Of a DNA stretch of 64,000 nt, positions 29,872 through 41,576 are shown in pieces. The translations under genes were made by a program, and so were the position numbers. The notes beneath the pieces were generated by a model. It ran no database searches and was not told where the DNA came from. It saw nothing but the letters and a program-made list of their open reading frames with translations. Location: contig NZ_JAGTXM010000002.1 of assembly GCF_018252635.1 (NCBI RefSeq), forward strand, positions 762,962-826,961, given 5' to 3'. This DNA is from Citrobacter amalonaticus. GTDB lineage: Bacteria; Pseudomonadota; Gammaproteobacteria; Enterobacterales; Enterobacteriaceae. How positions within the stretch are numbered: position 1 is the stretch's first letter; every line of letters begins with the position of its first letter.

Positions 29872-30612
29872 ATGTCAATAGACTGGAACTGGGGCATTTT
29901 TTTACAACAAGCCCCATTCGGCAACACCACCTATCTCGGCTGGCTCTGGAGCGGTTTCCAGGTCACCGTCGCACTATCCATCACCGCCTGGATCATTGCC
30001 TTCCTGGTCGGTTCTTTGTTTGGCATTTTACGTACAGTCCCGAATCGCTTCCTTTCCGGGATCGGCACCCTTTATGTGGAACTGTTCCGTAACGTACCGT
30101 TGATTGTCCAGTTCTTCACCTGGTATCTGGTGGTACCTGAACTGCTGCCAGAAGATCTTGGCATGTGGTTTAAGGCGGAACTGGATCCTAACATTCAATT
30201 CTTTCTCTCTTCCATGCTCTGTCTGGGATTGTTCACCGCGGCGCGCGTCTGCGAACAGGTTCGTGCCGCCATTCAGTCACTGCCGCGCGGTCAAAAAAAC
30301 GCGGCGCTGGCGATGGGTCTGACCCTGCCGCAGGCCTACCGCTACGTGCTGTTGCCTAACGCCTATCGCGTGATCGTGCCGCCGATGACCTCTGAGATGA
30401 TGAACCTGGTAAAAAACTCCGCCATCGCCTCTACTATCGGTCTGGTCGATATGGCCGCACAGGCCGGTAAGCTGCTGGATTACTCGGCACATGCCTGGGA
30501 ATCGTTTACCGCCATTACCCTGGCGTACGTGTTGATTAATGCCTTCATCATGCTGGTGATGAGTCTGGTGGAACGTAAAATCCGCCTGCCTGGCAATCTG
30601 GGAGGCAAATAA
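29872..30612 (+). CDS. gltJ: Glutamate/aspartate ABC permease GltJ
   Basis: A 246-residue HisMQ-type inner-membrane permease with about five helices. The cytoplasmic EAA loop is [37 protein letters not shown]-like (segment near residues 125-160), where GltL docks. It forms a heterodimer with GltK. It ends one base into the gltK ATG (TAATG). Confidence 0.96.
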   Translation: MSIDWNWGIFLQQAPFGNTTYLGWLWSGFQVTVALSITAWIIAFLVGSLFGILRTVPNRFLSGIGTLYVELFRNVPLIVQFFTWYLVVPELLPEDLGMWFKAELDPNIQFFLSSMLCLGLFTAARVCEQVRAAIQSLPRGQKNAALAMGLTLPQAYRYVLLPNAYRVIVPPMTSEMMNLVKNSAIASTIGLVDMAAQAGKLLDYSAHAWESFTAITLAYVLINAFIMLVMSLVERKIRLPGNLGGK

Positions 30613-31286
30613 TGTACGAATTCGACTGGAGTTCTATTGTCCCTTCACTGCCGTATCTGCTGGACGGCCTGCTCATCACGCTGAAGATTACTCTGACAGC
30701 GGTGGTCATCGGTATTGTCTGGGGAACGTTGCTTGCGGTCATGCGCCTTTCCAGCTTCGCGCCTGTCGCCTGGTTTGCTAAAGCGTACGTTAACGTCTTT
30801 CGTTCCATCCCGCTGGTGATGGTACTGCTGTGGTTCTATCTGATTGTGCCAGGGCTATTGCAGGACGTACTGGGTCTGTCGCCGAAGACCGATATTCGTC
30901 TGATTTCGGCGATGGTCGCGTTTTCGATGTTTGAAGCCGCCTATTACTCCGAAATTATCCGTGCGGGTATCCAGAGTATTTCCCGCGGACAGTCAAGTGC
31001 GGCGCTGGCGCTGGGGATGACCCACTGGCAGTCAATGAAGCTCATCATTTTGCCGCAGGCGTTTCGCGCGATGGTGCCGCTGCTGCTGACGCAGGGTATT
31101 GTCCTGTTCCAGGATACCTCCCTGGTGTACGTTTTAAGCCTCGCGGATTTCTTCCGCACCGCGTCTACGATTGGCGAACGTGACGGTACACAGGTCGAAA
31201 TGATCCTGTTTGCCGGCGCCGTCTACTTTGTTATCAGCCTGAGCGCGTCGTTGTTGGTCAGCTATTTGAAGAAAAGGACAGTTTAA
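30612..31286 (+). CDS. gltK: Glutamate/aspartate ABC permease GltK
   Basis: A 224-residue HisMQ-type permease paralogous to GltJ. Its EAA loop contains [22 protein letters not shown] (near residues 115-135). TAATG overlaps link it to gltJ upstream and to gltL downstream, so the three are translated as a coupled unit. Confidence 0.96.
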   Translation: MYEFDWSSIVPSLPYLLDGLLITLKITLTAVVIGIVWGTLLAVMRLSSFAPVAWFAKAYVNVFRSIPLVMVLLWFYLIVPGLLQDVLGLSPKTDIRLISAMVAFSMFEAAYYSEIIRAGIQSISRGQSSAALALGMTHWQSMKLIILPQAFRAMVPLLLTQGIVLFQDTSLVYVLSLADFFRTASTIGERDGTQVEMILFAGAVYFVISLSASLLVSYLKKRTV

Positions 31287-32011
31287 TGATTACCCTGAAA
31301 AATGTTTCTAAATGGTATGGTCACTTTCAGGTGCTGACCGACTGCTCCACGGAAGTGAAAAAAGGCGAAGTGGTGGTGGTCTGCGGCCCATCAGGTTCCG
31401 GAAAGTCAACGCTTATCAAAACCGTTAACGGCCTGGAGCCTGTGCAAAAAGGTGAAATCACCGTCAACGGCATTATGGTCAACGACAAGAAAACCGATCT
31501 GGCGAAGCTACGTTCACGCGTCGGGATGGTGTTCCAGCACTTTGAGTTGTTCCCGCATCTGTCGATTATCGAAAACCTGACCCTGGCGCAGGTAAAAGTG
31601 CTTAAGCGTGATAAAGCCCCGGCACGCGAAAAAGCGCAGAAGTTACTGGAACGCGTGGGCCTTGCCGCACATGCCAATAAGTATCCTGCGCAGCTTTCCG
31701 GCGGCCAGCAGCAGCGTGTGGCGATTGCCCGCGCGCTGTGTATGGATCCTATCGCCATGCTGTTCGATGAACCCACTTCCGCGCTCGATCCGGAGATGAT
31801 CAACGAAGTTCTCGATGTAATGGTTGAGCTGGCCAATGAAGGGATGACCATGATGGTGGTGACCCATGAAATGGGCTTTGCCCGCAAAGTGGCGAATCGG
31901 GTGATCTTTATGGACGAAGGGAAAATCGTTGAGGACTCGCCGAAAGAGGCGTTTTTCGCTAACCCGAAATCCGAACGCGCAAAAGATTTTCTCGCCAAAA
32001 TCCTGCATTAA
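31286..32011 (+). CDS. gltL: Glutamate/aspartate ABC transporter ATPase GltL
   Basis: A 241-residue ABC ATPase. Walker A is GPSGSGKST (near residues 34-42), the signature is LSGGQQQR, Walker B is [11 protein letters not shown], and the switch His is in VVTHEMGFA. It powers GltJK. A G/C-rich hairpin (32019-32042) without a T-run follows. Confidence 0.97.
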   Translation: MITLKNVSKWYGHFQVLTDCSTEVKKGEVVVVCGPSGSGKSTLIKTVNGLEPVQKGEITVNGIMVNDKKTDLAKLRSRVGMVFQHFELFPHLSIIENLTLAQVKVLKRDKAPAREKAQKLLERVGLAAHANKYPAQLSGGQQQRVAIARALCMDPIAMLFDEPTSALDPEMINEVLDVMVELANEGMTMMVVTHEMGFARKVANRVIFMDEGKIVEDSPKEAFFANPKSERAKDFLAKILH

Positions 32012-32127
32012 TCTTTCCGGCGCGCATGTCAGAGTGCGCGCCACCTCACGCTTTCTTGCCTCGCTCCTCGAATCATTTTCACCCCGGCGTTACCCTTGCC
32101 ACAAAGTAGCACTCATAAGGAGCAACA

Positions 32128-33063
32128 ATGGCACTGCCAATAATCATAGATTGCGACCCGGGTCATGATGACGCTATCGCACTGGTTCTCGCCCTCGCCT
32201 CACCGGAACTTGACGTTAAAGCCATCACCTCATCCGCAGGCAACCAGACGCCCGATAAAACGCTGCGCAATGTATTGCGGATGTTAACGCTATTGAACCG
32301 CACAGACATTCCAGTGGCGGGCGGCGCGATAAAGCCCTTGATGCGTGAGCTGATCATTGCTGATAACGTCCACGGTGAAAGCGGACTGGATGGCCCGGCT
32401 CTGCCGGAACCGGGCTTTGCGCCGCAGCCATGTACCGCCGTTGAGCTGATGGCAAAGACGCTGCGTGAGAGTTCAGAGCCCGTTACCCTTGTCTCAACCG
32501 GACCGCAAACCAACGTCGCGCTGTTGCTGAATGGCCATCCTGAACTGCATAGCAAAATCGCCCGTATCGTGATCATGGGCGGCGCAATGGGGTTGGGCAA
32601 CTGGACGCCTGCCGCCGAATTCAATATCTATGTCGACCCGGAAGCCGCAGAAATCGTCTTCCAGTCGGGGATTCCGGTGGTGATGGCCGGTCTGGACGTC
32701 ACGCATAAAGCGCAAATTCATGTCGACGATACCGAACGCTTCCGCGCCATTGGTAACCCGGTTTCCACTATCGTGGCTGAACTACTCGATTTCTTCCTCG
32801 AGTATCATAAAGACGAGAAATGGGGATTCACCGGTGCGCCGCTACACGACCCGTGCACTATCGCCTGGCTATTGAAACCCGAACTGTTTACCACGGTTGA
32901 ACGTTGGGTTGGTGTGGAAACGCAGGGGAAATACACGCAGGGGATGACCGTAGTGGATTATTACTTCCTGACGGGGAATAAACCGAATGCCACCGTGATG
33001 GTGGATGTGGATCGTCAGGGATTTGTGGATCTACTGGCAGAACGCCTGACGTTTTACGCGTGA
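32128..33063 (+). CDS. rihA: Pyrimidine-specific ribonucleoside hydrolase RihA
   Basis: A 311-residue nucleoside hydrolase. The Ca2+-binding N-terminal DCDPGHDDA cluster starts at residue 8, and the active-site His is near the C-terminus in GAPLHDPC. It cleaves cytidine and uridine to base and ribose. Length matches E. coli RihA. It has its own spacer (116 bp) after gltL, with an AAGGAGC ribosome-binding site. Confidence 0.96.
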   Translation: MALPIIIDCDPGHDDAIALVLALASPELDVKAITSSAGNQTPDKTLRNVLRMLTLLNRTDIPVAGGAIKPLMRELIIADNVHGESGLDGPALPEPGFAPQPCTAVELMAKTLRESSEPVTLVSTGPQTNVALLLNGHPELHSKIARIVIMGGAMGLGNWTPAAEFNIYVDPEAAEIVFQSGIPVVMAGLDVTHKAQIHVDDTERFRAIGNPVSTIVAELLDFFLEYHKDEKWGFTGAPLHDPCTIAWLLKPELFTTVERWVGVETQGKYTQGMTVVDYYFLTGNKPNATVMVDVDRQGFVDLLAERLTFYA

Positions 33064-33067
33064 TCAA

Positions 33068-33131
33068 TGCCGGATGGCGCTGACGCTTATCCGGCCTACG
33101 TCATTAGTCACCGTAGGCCTGATAAGTTACG
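33068..33131. repeat. REP units between rihA and ybeL
   Basis: TGCCGGATGGCGCTGACG...TTATCCGGCCTACG at 33068-33100, then an inverted partial unit CCGTAGGCCTGATAAGTTACG at 33111-33131, between convergent genes. Confidence 0.85.
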
Positions 33132-33151
33132 TCAATATCCCATGTTCTTTA

Positions 33152-33634
33152 TCACGGCTCGAAGGGTCGTCGCTGGAACTGATCGTGTCCGCATTTCGGG
33201 CACAATGGCAGTACGTCCGGCGTATACACCGCTAAGTGGAAATGACACTTCTCGCAGACCAGATTCCCCAGCCCTACCACTTCGCCGCTGTGATATACCC
33301 CATGATGACTGAGGTCCTGAAAAACTTCGCGCCATTCGAGCTGCGTTTTGTCCGTGATATCCGCCAGTTCCTGCCACAGGCTCTCTTTGATCACCCGCAT
33401 AAAGACGCTGTCGGACTCCTCTTCCAGACTCTCCTCATAGCTGATGGCGAACTCTTCCAGGTCGCGTCTGACGGCGCGCGTCAGCTCGTCCACTTCGGTT
33501 CGCGTTAACTCCCCTGCCTGCAAAACCTGCTGACGCGCCTGTTCCACCAGCGCATCGATGTCACGCTCGCCATTGCGCAGACGTTCACTTAATGACGTCA
33601 CCAGTTCACGGTAGTATTGAGCAACCTTGTTCAT
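33152..33634 (-). CDS. ybeL: YbeL, DUF1451 zinc-ribbon protein
   Basis: A 160-residue protein. The N-terminal 110 residues are helical and charged, probably coiled-coil. The C-terminus is a zinc ribbon with CEKC and CPKCGHD. Function is unknown; in E. coli it is the neighbour of leuS. A strong ribosome-binding site (AGGAGGCGAAACG) precedes the ATG. It is divergent from leuS across 235 bp. Confidence 0.93.
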   Translation of the reverse strand: MNKVAQYYRELVTSLSERLRNGERDIDALVEQARQQVLQAGELTRTEVDELTRAVRRDLEEFAISYEESLEEESDSVFMRVIKESLWQELADITDKTQLEWREVFQDLSHHGVYHSGEVVGLGNLVCEKCHFHLAVYTPDVLPLCPKCGHDQFQRRPFEP

Positions 33635-33869
33635 CGTTTCGCCTCCTGGGTCGTTAACTGTCTATAATAATAGACGTTATTTCGGTCGCGCTTTGCAAGA
33701 CTGTCCACAGAGTGTGTAAATTCGTGCAAGGATTACCGTTGCGTGAATTCGAACCTGAATGCGCGAAAGGCTGTTTTGACGCGGGCGTTTGGGCTATGCT
33801 ATGCGGATCTGAAACACCACATCGAAAGCTACGTTTGTAGCTGTATTGAAAACAGGACCACTGGCTGCC

Positions 33870-36452
33870 ATGCAAGAGCAATACCGCCCGGAAGAGATAG
33901 AATCCAAAGTACAGCTTCACTGGGATGAGAAGCGCACATTTGAAGTTACCGAAGACGAGAGCAAAGAGAAGTATTACTGCCTGTCTATGCTTCCCTATCC
34001 TTCTGGTCGACTACACATGGGCCACGTACGTAACTACACGATCGGTGATGTGATCGCCCGTTATCAGCGCATGCTGGGCAAAAACGTGCTGCAGCCTATC
34101 GGCTGGGACGCCTTCGGCCTGCCTGCGGAAGGCGCGGCAGTGAAAAACAACACTGCGCCGGCACCATGGACCTACGACAACATCGCCTACATGAAGAACC
34201 AGCTTAAAATGCTGGGCTTTGGCTATGACTGGAGCCGTGAACTGGCGACCTGCACCCCGGAATACTATCGCTGGGAGCAGAAATTCTTCACCGAACTGTA
34301 CAAAAAAGGTCTGGTCTACAAGAAGACCTCGGCAGTCAACTGGTGCCCGAACGATCAGACTGTACTGGCAAATGAACAGGTTATCGACGGTTGCTGCTGG
34401 CGCTGCGACACCAAAGTTGAGCGTAAAGAGATCCCGCAGTGGTTTATTAAAATTACCGCCTATGCCGATGAACTGCTCAACGATCTGGATAAACTGGATC
34501 ACTGGCCTGACACCGTGAAAACGATGCAGCGCAACTGGATTGGCCGTTCTGAAGGTGTAGAAATCACCTTCAACGTGAACGATTATGACAACACGCTGAC
34601 CGTCTACACGACCCGCCCGGACACCTTTATGGGGGCCACCTACCTGGCGGTTGCCGCTGGTCACCCGCTGGCGCAGAAAGCCGCAGAGAACAACCCTGAA
34701 CTGGCAGCCTTTATCGACGAATGCCGTAACACCAAAGTGGCCGAAGCCGACATGGCGACCATGGAAAAGAAAGGCGTCGATACCGGCTTTAAAGCGGTTC
34801 ACCCGCTGACCGGTGAAGCGATCCCGGTGTGGGCAGCTAACTTTGTGCTGATGGAATACGGCACCGGCGCGGTCATGGCCGTACCGGGTCACGATCAGCG
34901 CGACTACGAATTTGCCACCAAATACGGCTTAACCATTAAACCGGTTATCCTGGCAGCTGACGGTTCTGAGCCGGATCTTTCCGAACAGGCGCTGACGGAT
35001 AAAGGCACACTGTTTAACTCCGGTGAATTCAGCGGTCTGAGCTTCGAAGACGGTTTCAATGCCATTGCTGACAAGCTGACGGCTCTGGGCGTAGGCGAGC
35101 GTAAGATCAACTACCGTCTGCGCGACTGGGGCGTTTCCCGTCAGCGTTACTGGGGCGCACCGATCCCGATGGTGACGCTGGAAGACGGCACCGTGCTGCC
35201 AACGCCGGAAGATCAATTGCCGGTGATCCTGCCGGAAGACGTCGTAATGGATGGCATTACCAGCCCTATCAAAGCCGATCCTGAGTGGGCGAAAACCACC
35301 GTTAACGGCCAGCCTGCACTGCGCGAAACCGACACCTTCGACACCTTTATGGAGTCATCCTGGTACTATGCGCGCTACACCTGCCCGCAATATCAGGAAG
35401 GGATGCTGGATTCCAAAGCCGCTAACTACTGGCTGCCGGTTGATATTTACATTGGCGGTATCGAACACGCCATCATGCACCTGCTCTACTTCCGTTTCTT
35501 CCACAAACTGATGCGCGATGCCGGCATGGTGAACTCTGACGAACCGGCTAAACAGCTGCTGTGTCAGGGGATGGTACTGGCAGATGCGTTCTACTATGTG
35601 GGCGAGAACGGCGAACGTAACTGGGTTTCCCCGGTAGATGCGATCGTTGAGCGCGACGAGAAAGGCCGCATCGTGAAGGCGAAAGACGCGGCGGGCCATG
35701 AGCTGGTGTATACCGGCATGAGCAAAATGTCTAAGTCGAAAAACAACGGTATCGACCCGCAGGTGATGGTTGAACGTTATGGCGCAGATACCGTGCGTCT
35801 GTTCATGATGTTCGCCTCTCCGGCAGACATGACGCTGGAATGGCAGGAATCCGGCGTGGAAGGCGCTAACCGCTTCCTGAAACGCGTCTGGAAGCTGGTA
35901 TACGAACACACGTCCCGTGGCGACGTTGCGCCGCTGAGCGTTGACGCGCTGACAGAAGATCAGAAAGCGCTACGTCGCGATGTACATAAAACGATCGCTA
36001 AAGTAACCGATGATATCGGCCGCCGTCAGACCTTCAACACCGCGATTGCCGCCGTGATGGAGCTGATGAACAAGCTGGCCAAAGCCCCACAGGATGACGA
36101 GCAGGATCGCGCGCTGATGCAGGAAGCGTTGCTGGCCGTTGTGCGTATGCTCAACCCGTTCACCCCGCACGTCTGCTTTACGCTGTGGCAGGCGCTGAAA
36201 GGCGAAGGCGACATCGACAACGCGCCGTGGCCGGTCGCGGACGACGCCGCAATGGTCGAAGACTCCACGCTAGTTGTCGTCCAGGTTAACGGCAAGGTGC
36301 GTGGCAAAATCACCGTTCCGGTGAATGCGACAGAAGAACAGGTTCGTGAACGTGCGGGCCAGGAACATCTGGTCGCTAAATATCTTGATGGCGTTACCGT
36401 GCGTAAAGTGATTTACGTACCGGGTAAACTCCTCAATCTGGTCGTTGGCTAA
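33870..36452 (+). CDS. leuS: Leucyl-tRNA synthetase
   Basis: An 860-residue class Ia synthetase, the exact E. coli length. HIGH is [11 protein letters not shown] (near residues 45-55). The CP1 editing domain occupies about 225-415 (TTRPDTFMG, and [16 protein letters not shown] with the editing Asp). The KMSKS loop is KMSKSKNNG near residue 619. The frame extends eight codons upstream, but MQEQYRPE is the conserved start. It is the first gene of leuS-lptE-holA-nadD. Its substrate tRNA-Leu(UAG) is also encoded in the window. Confidence 0.99.
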   Translation: MQEQYRPEEIESKVQLHWDEKRTFEVTEDESKEKYYCLSMLPYPSGRLHMGHVRNYTIGDVIARYQRMLGKNVLQPIGWDAFGLPAEGAAVKNNTAPAPWTYDNIAYMKNQLKMLGFGYDWSRELATCTPEYYRWEQKFFTELYKKGLVYKKTSAVNWCPNDQTVLANEQVIDGCCWRCDTKVERKEIPQWFIKITAYADELLNDLDKLDHWPDTVKTMQRNWIGRSEGVEITFNVNDYDNTLTVYTTRPDTFMGATYLAVAAGHPLAQKAAENNPELAAFIDECRNTKVAEADMATMEKKGVDTGFKAVHPLTGEAIPVWAANFVLMEYGTGAVMAVPGHDQRDYEFATKYGLTIKPVILAADGSEPDLSEQALTDKGTLFNSGEFSGLSFEDGFNAIADKLTALGVGERKINYRLRDWGVSRQRYWGAPIPMVTLEDGTVLPTPEDQLPVILPEDVVMDGITSPIKADPEWAKTTVNGQPALRETDTFDTFMESSWYYARYTCPQYQEGMLDSKAANYWLPVDIYIGGIEHAIMHLLYFRFFHKLMRDAGMVNSDEPAKQLLCQGMVLADAFYYVGENGERNWVSPVDAIVERDEKGRIVKAKDAAGHELVYTGMSKMSKSKNNGIDPQVMVERYGADTVRLFMMFASPADMTLEWQESGVEGANRFLKRVWKLVYEHTSRGDVAPLSVDALTEDQKALRRDVHKTIAKVTDDIGRRQTFNTAIAAVMELMNKLAKAPQDDEQDRALMQEALLAVVRMLNPFTPHVCFTLWQALKGEGDIDNAPWPVADDAAMVEDSTLVVVQVNGKVRGKITVPVNATEEQVRERAGQEHLVAKYLDGVTVRKVIYVPGKLLNLVVG

Positions 36453-36466
36453 GCGCGGGAGGAAGC

Positions 36467-37060
36467 GTGCGATATCTGGCAACATTGTTGTTATCTCTGG
36501 CGGTGTTAACCACCGCCGGATGTGGCTGGCACCTGCGCAATACCACGCAGGTTCCGGACACCATGAAAACCATGATTCTGGACACGGGGGATCCGAATGG
36601 TCCGTTAAGCCGTGCGGTGCGTAACCAACTGCGTCTGAATGACATTGAGCTACTGGATAAGAGTTCGCTGCGTAAAGACGTACCGTCGCTGCGTCTGGGC
36701 CGGGTCAGTATTTCGAAAGATACCGCGTCTGTCTTCCAGAATGGGCAGACCGCGGAATATCAGATGATTATGACGGTGAATGCGTCAGTATTGATTCCTG
36801 GTCACGATATTTATCCTATCAGCGTCCGGGTATTCCGTTCGTTCTTCGACAACCCGCAGATGGCGCTGGCGAAAGATAACGAGCAGGATATGATCATCAA
36901 AGAGATGTACGACAGAGCGGCGGAACAGCTGATTCGTAAGCTGCCAAGCGTACATGCTGCGGATCGTCTCTCATCGCAAGAAGAAGTTGCCGTTGACGAT
37001 AAAGCAGCGGCCCCCGCGTCCACTCCAACGCGTGTCTCCAGCACGCTGGGTAACGGATGA
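36467..37060 (+). CDS. lptE: LPS assembly lipoprotein LptE
   Basis: A 197-residue outer-membrane lipoprotein that plugs the LptD barrel and guides LPS to the surface. The signal peptide ends in TAGC with acylated Cys19. The homologue is about 193 aa; the C-terminal Ala/Thr-rich tail differs. It starts with GTG after a GGGAGGA site, 14 bp after leuS, and overlaps holA by 4 nt (ATGA). Confidence 0.96.
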   Translation: MRYLATLLLSLAVLTTAGCGWHLRNTTQVPDTMKTMILDTGDPNGPLSRAVRNQLRLNDIELLDKSSLRKDVPSLRLGRVSISKDTASVFQNGQTAEYQMIMTVNASVLIPGHDIYPISVRVFRSFFDNPQMALAKDNEQDMIIKEMYDRAAEQLIRKLPSVHAADRLSSQEEVAVDDKAAAPASTPTRVSSTLGNG

Positions 37061-38088
37061 TTCGGTTGTACCCTGAACAACTCCGCGCGCAACTCTCTGA
37101 AGGGTTGCGCGCGGCGTATCTGCTACTCGGAAACGACCCGCTGCTGTTGCAGGAAAGCCAGGATGCCATCCGTCAGGTTGCGGCAACTCAGGGGTTCGAC
37201 GAACACCACACGTTTACTGTCGACAACAATACTGACTGGAACGCATTGTTCTCGCAATGCCAGGCGATGAGTCTGTTTGCCAGCCGTCAGACGCTATTGT
37301 TGTTGCTGCCCGAAAATGGTCCGAATGCCGCGATTAATGAACAACTGGCGACACTGGTTCAACTGCTGCATGACGATCTGCTGCTAATCGTGCGCGGAAA
37401 CAAGCTCACTAAGGCGCAGGAAAACGCGACCTGGTTTAGCGCGCTGGCCGACCGGGCCGTACAGGTCAGTTGTCAGACGCCGGAACAGGCACAGCTTCCG
37501 CGTTGGGTAGCGGCGCGCGCAAAGCAAAATAATCTGCAACTGGACGACGCAGCGAATCAACTATTGTGCTATTGCTATGAAGGTAACCTGCTGGCACTGG
37601 CGCAGGCGCTGGAACGTTTGTCCTTGTTGTGGCCCGACGGTAAGCTCACCCTGCCTCGCGTCGAGCAGGCCGTTAATGACGCTGCCCACTTCACCCCCTT
37701 CCATTGGGTGGATGCGCTGGTCATGGGCAAAAGTAAGCGCGCACTGCACATTCTTCAGCAGTTACGTCTTGAAGGTAGCGAACCGGTTATTTTGCTGCGT
37801 ACCCTGCAACGTGAACTGTTGCTGCTGGTTACGCTGAAACGCCAGTCGGCCCATACCCCGTTGCGCACGCTTTTTGATAAGCATCGCGTCTGGCAGAACC
37901 GTCGGGGCATGATCGGTGACGCGCTGAACAGACTTAGCCCGACGCAATTGCGGCAGGCAGTACAATTACTGACCCGTACGGAAATAACGCTGAAGCAGGA
38001 CTATGGTCAGTCGGTCTGGGCGGAGCTTGAAGGGCTCTCACTGCTGATTTGCCACAAAGCGCTGGCTGAAGTTTTTATTGATGGCTGA
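37057..38088 (+). CDS. holA: DNA polymerase III delta subunit HolA
   Basis: A 343-residue clamp-loader subunit that opens the beta clamp. The N-terminal domain (about 1-140) holds the clamp-binding region with [13 protein letters not shown], followed by the AAA-like lid and the C-terminal collar domain (about 210-340). The start overlaps lptE by ATGA and the stop overlaps the conserved NadD start region, so the operon is tightly packed. Confidence 0.97.
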   Translation: MIRLYPEQLRAQLSEGLRAAYLLLGNDPLLLQESQDAIRQVAATQGFDEHHTFTVDNNTDWNALFSQCQAMSLFASRQTLLLLLPENGPNAAINEQLATLVQLLHDDLLLIVRGNKLTKAQENATWFSALADRAVQVSCQTPEQAQLPRWVAARAKQNNLQLDDAANQLLCYCYEGNLLALAQALERLSLLWPDGKLTLPRVEQAVNDAAHFTPFHWVDALVMGKSKRALHILQQLRLEGSEPVILLRTLQRELLLLVTLKRQSAHTPLRTLFDKHRVWQNRRGMIGDALNRLSPTQLRQAVQLLTRTEITLKQDYGQSVWAELEGLSLLICHKALAEVFIDG

Positions 38089-38089
38089 T

Positions 38090-38731
38090 ATGAAATCGTT
38101 ACAAGCTCTCTTTGGCGGCACCTTCGATCCGGTGCACTATGGTCACCTCAAGCCCGTGGAAACGCTGGCCAATCTGATTGGTCTGTCGCGGGTGATCGTG
38201 ATGCCCAATAATGTTCCCCCTCATCGTCCGCAGCCAGAAGCCACCAGCGCACAGCGGAAAACCATGCTTGAACTGGCGATTGCCGACAAGCCGCTGTTTA
38301 TCCTCGATGAGCGCGAACTGAAGCACGACACCCCTTCTTATACGGCGCAAACGCTAAAGGCCTGGCGTGAAGAGCAAGGCCCGGATGCCCCGCTGGCGTT
38401 TATTATTGGTCAGGACTCGTTGCTGACCTTCCCGACCTGGCATGACTATGAAACCATTCTCGACAATACCCATCTGATTGTCTGCCGTCGTCCGGGCTAT
38501 CCGCTTGAAATGGCGCAGGAACAGCATCAGCATTGGCTGGATCAACATCTGACGAATACGCCGGACGATCTGCACCTGCTACCAGCCGGGAAAATCTATC
38601 TCGCCGAGACGCCGTGGTTCAATATTTCCGCCACGATCATCCGGGAACGCCTGGAGAACGGTGAACCCTGTGATGACCTGATGCCGCATGCGGTGCTGGA
38701 CTATATCAATCAGCACGGACTGTATCGCTAA
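38090..38731 (+). CDS. nadD: Nicotinate-nucleotide adenylyltransferase NadD
   Basis: A 213-residue nucleotidyltransferase that makes deamido-NAD. The ATP motif [12 protein letters not shown] starts at residue 9, and the second motif [10 protein letters not shown] is near residue 178. ATG 38090 ([10 protein letters not shown]) is the homologue start; ATG 38081, overlapping holA, is a possible alternative. Its 3' end overlaps that of the opposite-strand cobD by 26 bp. Confidence 0.96.
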   Translation: MKSLQALFGGTFDPVHYGHLKPVETLANLIGLSRVIVMPNNVPPHRPQPEATSAQRKTMLELAIADKPLFILDERELKHDTPSYTAQTLKAWREEQGPDAPLAFIIGQDSLLTFPTWHDYETILDNTHLIVCRRPGYPLEMAQEQHQHWLDQHLTNTPDDLHLLPAGKIYLAETPWFNISATIIRERLENGEPCDDLMPHAVLDYINQHGLYR

Positions 38732-39791
38732 GCACTTCAGTTAACGCCGCCAGCAGGCGGTTATTCTCTTCCTGACTGCGTATTGCCACGCGGAAATAGC
38801 GTCCATCAAGACCCGGATAATTGGCACAACTGCGGATCAGAATATGTCTCGCCAGCAAAGCGCGCTGAAGATCGGTTTCGCAGCGCAGCAGAAGATAATT
38901 CGCCTGGCCTGGATACACCGTCAGTTCCGGCAGCGCACATAACTGCTGATAAAAACGTCCGCCCTCTTCCCGCAGCCACTGCCACGTCGTTTGTTGATAT
39001 GCGGTATCCTCCAGAACCTGCTCCCCTGCCAGGGCGGCAAAAGCGTTGACTGACCACGGCATCTGACGTGCTCTCAACGCCGCGACCGCCTGCACATCGC
39101 TATTGATGAGATATCCCAGCCGCAGCCCCGGGATGGCATAGAATTTTGTCAGTGAACGCAGAACCCAGATATGCGGGTTATCCTTTAACAGCGGAATAAA
39201 TCCCGCTTCGTCAGCAATAAAATCGATAAATGCTTCATCAAGAATCAGCGCAATATTCAGCGCCTGACAGCGCCCGGCAATCGCTTCGAGTAACGCCCGC
39301 TCCGGCAGTAATCCGGTGGGATTGTTAGGCGTGCACAAAAACAGACAGTCCAGCTCTGCCGTTAACGCATCAAGAATCGCCCCGGTTAGCTGCCATCCAT
39401 CCTCTTCACGCAGCATGAACGTATCAATGACGCATTCCCCCCACTGCAACGCGCGCCGGTATTCGGCAAATCCCGGCGCGACGACCATCGCTCGCCGCGG
39501 TTTCAAATTGTTCACCAGGGTAAAGATCGACTCGGTCTCACCGTTTCCGGCGAGGATCCATTCGGCTGGCACCTGATGATGTCGGGCCAGCGCCTGATGC
39601 AGGTGGCGGTAATCAACGTCAGGATAGCGCTCGGCAAGGTGTAAATTGTCGACAATGGCGCGTTTTACCGATTCTGGCATACCCAGAGGATTAATATTCG
39701 CGCTAAAATCCAGCAACTTCTCGGGCGAGATCCCGAGGAACTCAGCCGCCTCACGGGTGTTACCGCCGTGGGCGCTTTTGAATAGAGGCAT
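38706..39791 (-). CDS. cobD: L-threonine-O-3-phosphate decarboxylase CobD
   Basis: A 361-residue PLP-dependent enzyme of the class I aminotransferase fold. It makes (R)-1-amino-2-propanol-O-2-phosphate, the linker of adenosylcobalamin. The PLP Lys is in [15 protein letters not shown]; substrate and phosphate contacts include NANINP-like [11 protein letters not shown] and the C-terminal Arg. Start ATG 39791 ([11 protein letters not shown]) matches Salmonella CobD; the frame is open further upstream. It is divergent from cobC. As I recall, E. coli K-12 kept cobC but not cobD here. Confidence 0.94.
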   Translation of the reverse strand: MPLFKSAHGGNTREAAEFLGISPEKLLDFSANINPLGMPESVKRAIVDNLHLAERYPDVDYRHLHQALARHHQVPAEWILAGNGETESIFTLVNNLKPRRAMVVAPGFAEYRRALQWGECVIDTFMLREEDGWQLTGAILDALTAELDCLFLCTPNNPTGLLPERALLEAIAGRCQALNIALILDEAFIDFIADEAGFIPLLKDNPHIWVLRSLTKFYAIPGLRLGYLINSDVQAVAALRARQMPWSVNAFAALAGEQVLEDTAYQQTTWQWLREEGGRFYQQLCALPELTVYPGQANYLLLRCETDLQRALLARHILIRSCANYPGLDGRYFRVAIRSQEENNRLLAALTEVLSDTVRAD

Positions 39792-39888
39792 CGTGCCGCT
39801 CCTGGCAAAAGAGACTATTTTAGAGAAAACAGCACGCGCATTCAGGGCGAATGTCATGTTTTGCGCGAATACGTATCACGAGGGAAAA

Positions 39889-40500
39889 ATGCGACTCTGG
39901 CTAGTTCGTCATGGTGAAACCGAGGCAAATGTGGCGGGATTGTACAGCGGTCATGCCCCAACATCGTTGACCAGACGCGGCGTGGCGCAGGCGCAAACGC
40001 TGAATGCGCTGCTTCGCCAGGTCCCCTTTGAGCAGGTACTGTGTAGCGAGCTGGCGCGCGCGCAGCACACGGCGCGCTTAGTACTTCAGGGGCGTGAACT
40101 GCCGCTGCATGTAAAGCCTGAGCTCAATGAGATGTTCTTTGGAGACTGGGAGATGCGTCATCACCAGGATCTGGCTCGCGAAGATGCCGAGAACTATGCG
40201 GCATGGTGTAACGACTGGCAAAACGCGACACCAACCAATGGGGAAGGATTTCAGAGCTTCGCCCAGCGGGTTGAGCAGGCAATTGCGCTCCTTGCTGACT
40301 ATCAGCACCATGAACATGTGCTGATAGTCAGCCATCAGGGTGTTCTCAGCCTGTTAATCGCCCGGTTGCTTGCCATGCCTGCCGCGGCGATGTGGCATTT
40401 TCGCGTTGAGCAGGGCTGCTGGAGCGCCATTGATTTTACTGGCGATTTTGCCACGCTTCGGGTTCTCAACAGCAGGGCAATATGGACGCCAGGTGAGTGA
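39889..40500 (+). CDS. cobC: Alpha-ribazole-5'-phosphate phosphatase CobC
   Basis: A 203-residue histidine phosphatase (phosphoglycerate-mutase fold). The phospho-acceptor His8 is in LVRHGETEAN and the second catalytic His is in VSHQGVLSLL. It dephosphorylates alpha-ribazole-5'-P or cobalamin-5'-P in nucleotide-loop assembly. The start was chosen at ATG 39889 after GAGGGAAAA, although the frame is open upstream to 39646. It is 97 bp from divergent cobD, which should share a control region. Confidence 0.95.
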   Translation: MRLWLVRHGETEANVAGLYSGHAPTSLTRRGVAQAQTLNALLRQVPFEQVLCSELARAQHTARLVLQGRELPLHVKPELNEMFFGDWEMRHHQDLAREDAENYAAWCNDWQNATPTNGEGFQSFAQRVEQAIALLADYQHHEHVLIVSHQGVLSLLIARLLAMPAAAMWHFRVEQGCWSAIDFTGDFATLRVLNSRAIWTPGE

Positions 40501-40680
40501 AACATCTGTTTTTTACCGCCAGGAACCTTCCGCCCATTGACACCCCCGGACAGGCTGCTATTCTCCGCTGCCAGACTTTTCCCGCCCTTCAGCGTTTTGC
40601 AGAAATTGTTTTACAAAAATGGCGATGCATTCTGTTGCATGGGGTGGGATGATAGCCCACTTTTAAAAACCGCCCGGTGA

Positions 40681-41076
<396 letters not shown>

Positions 41077-41079
41077 TGC

Positions 41080-41547
41080 GTGAAGCTTCAACTTGTCGCG
41101 GTAGGCACGAAAATGCCCGACTGGGTACAAACCGGTTTTACCGAGTATCTGCGGCGCTTTCCTAAAGATATGCCTTTTGAGCTGATCGAAATTCCGGCCG
41201 GCAAACGTGGCAAGAACGCGGATATCAAACGTATTCTCGACAAAGAGGGTGAACAGATGCTGGCTGCCGCTGGTAAAAACCGCATCGTCACCCTGGATAT
41301 TCCCGGTAAACCCTGGGACACGCCGCAACTGGCGACCGAGCTGGAACGCTGGAAACTGGACGGGCGTGATGTCAGCCTGTTAATTGGCGGGCCGGAGGGA
41401 TTATCCCCTGCCTGTAAAGCCGCGGCAGAACAAAGTTGGTCGCTCTCTGCGCTAACGCTTCCTCATCCGCTTGTCCGGGTGCTGGTGGCAGAGAGCCTGT
41501 ATCGGGCGTGGAGCATTACCACTAATCACCCTTATCACCGTGAATGA
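41080..41547 (+). CDS. rlmH: 23S rRNA m3-pseudouridine-1915 methyltransferase RlmH
   Basis: A 155-residue SPOUT methyltransferase that modifies pseudouridine 1915 in helix 69 on assembled 70S ribosomes. The SAM-binding trefoil-knot segment includes [13 protein letters not shown] (near residues 101-113) and the C-terminal [18 protein letters not shown]. It starts with GTG, 3 bp after rsfS. It is followed after 29 bp by mrdA. Confidence 0.97.
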   Translation: MKLQLVAVGTKMPDWVQTGFTEYLRRFPKDMPFELIEIPAGKRGKNADIKRILDKEGEQMLAAAGKNRIVTLDIPGKPWDTPQLATELERWKLDGRDVSLLIGGPEGLSPACKAAAEQSWSLSALTLPHPLVRVLVAESLYRAWSITTNHPYHRE

Positions 41548-41576
41548 TCACTGAGCTTGAGTAGACTAAGCAGCGG

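Noticed and set aside
32019-32042. The hairpin after gltL as an intrinsic terminator
   Set aside because: GGCGCGCA/TGCGCGCC is a good stem but is followed by ACCTCACG rather than T residues, so I did not call it a terminator.
34011-34892. A 293-codon open frame opposite leuS
   Set aside because: It is a shadow of the leuS coding strand and low in credible protein features.
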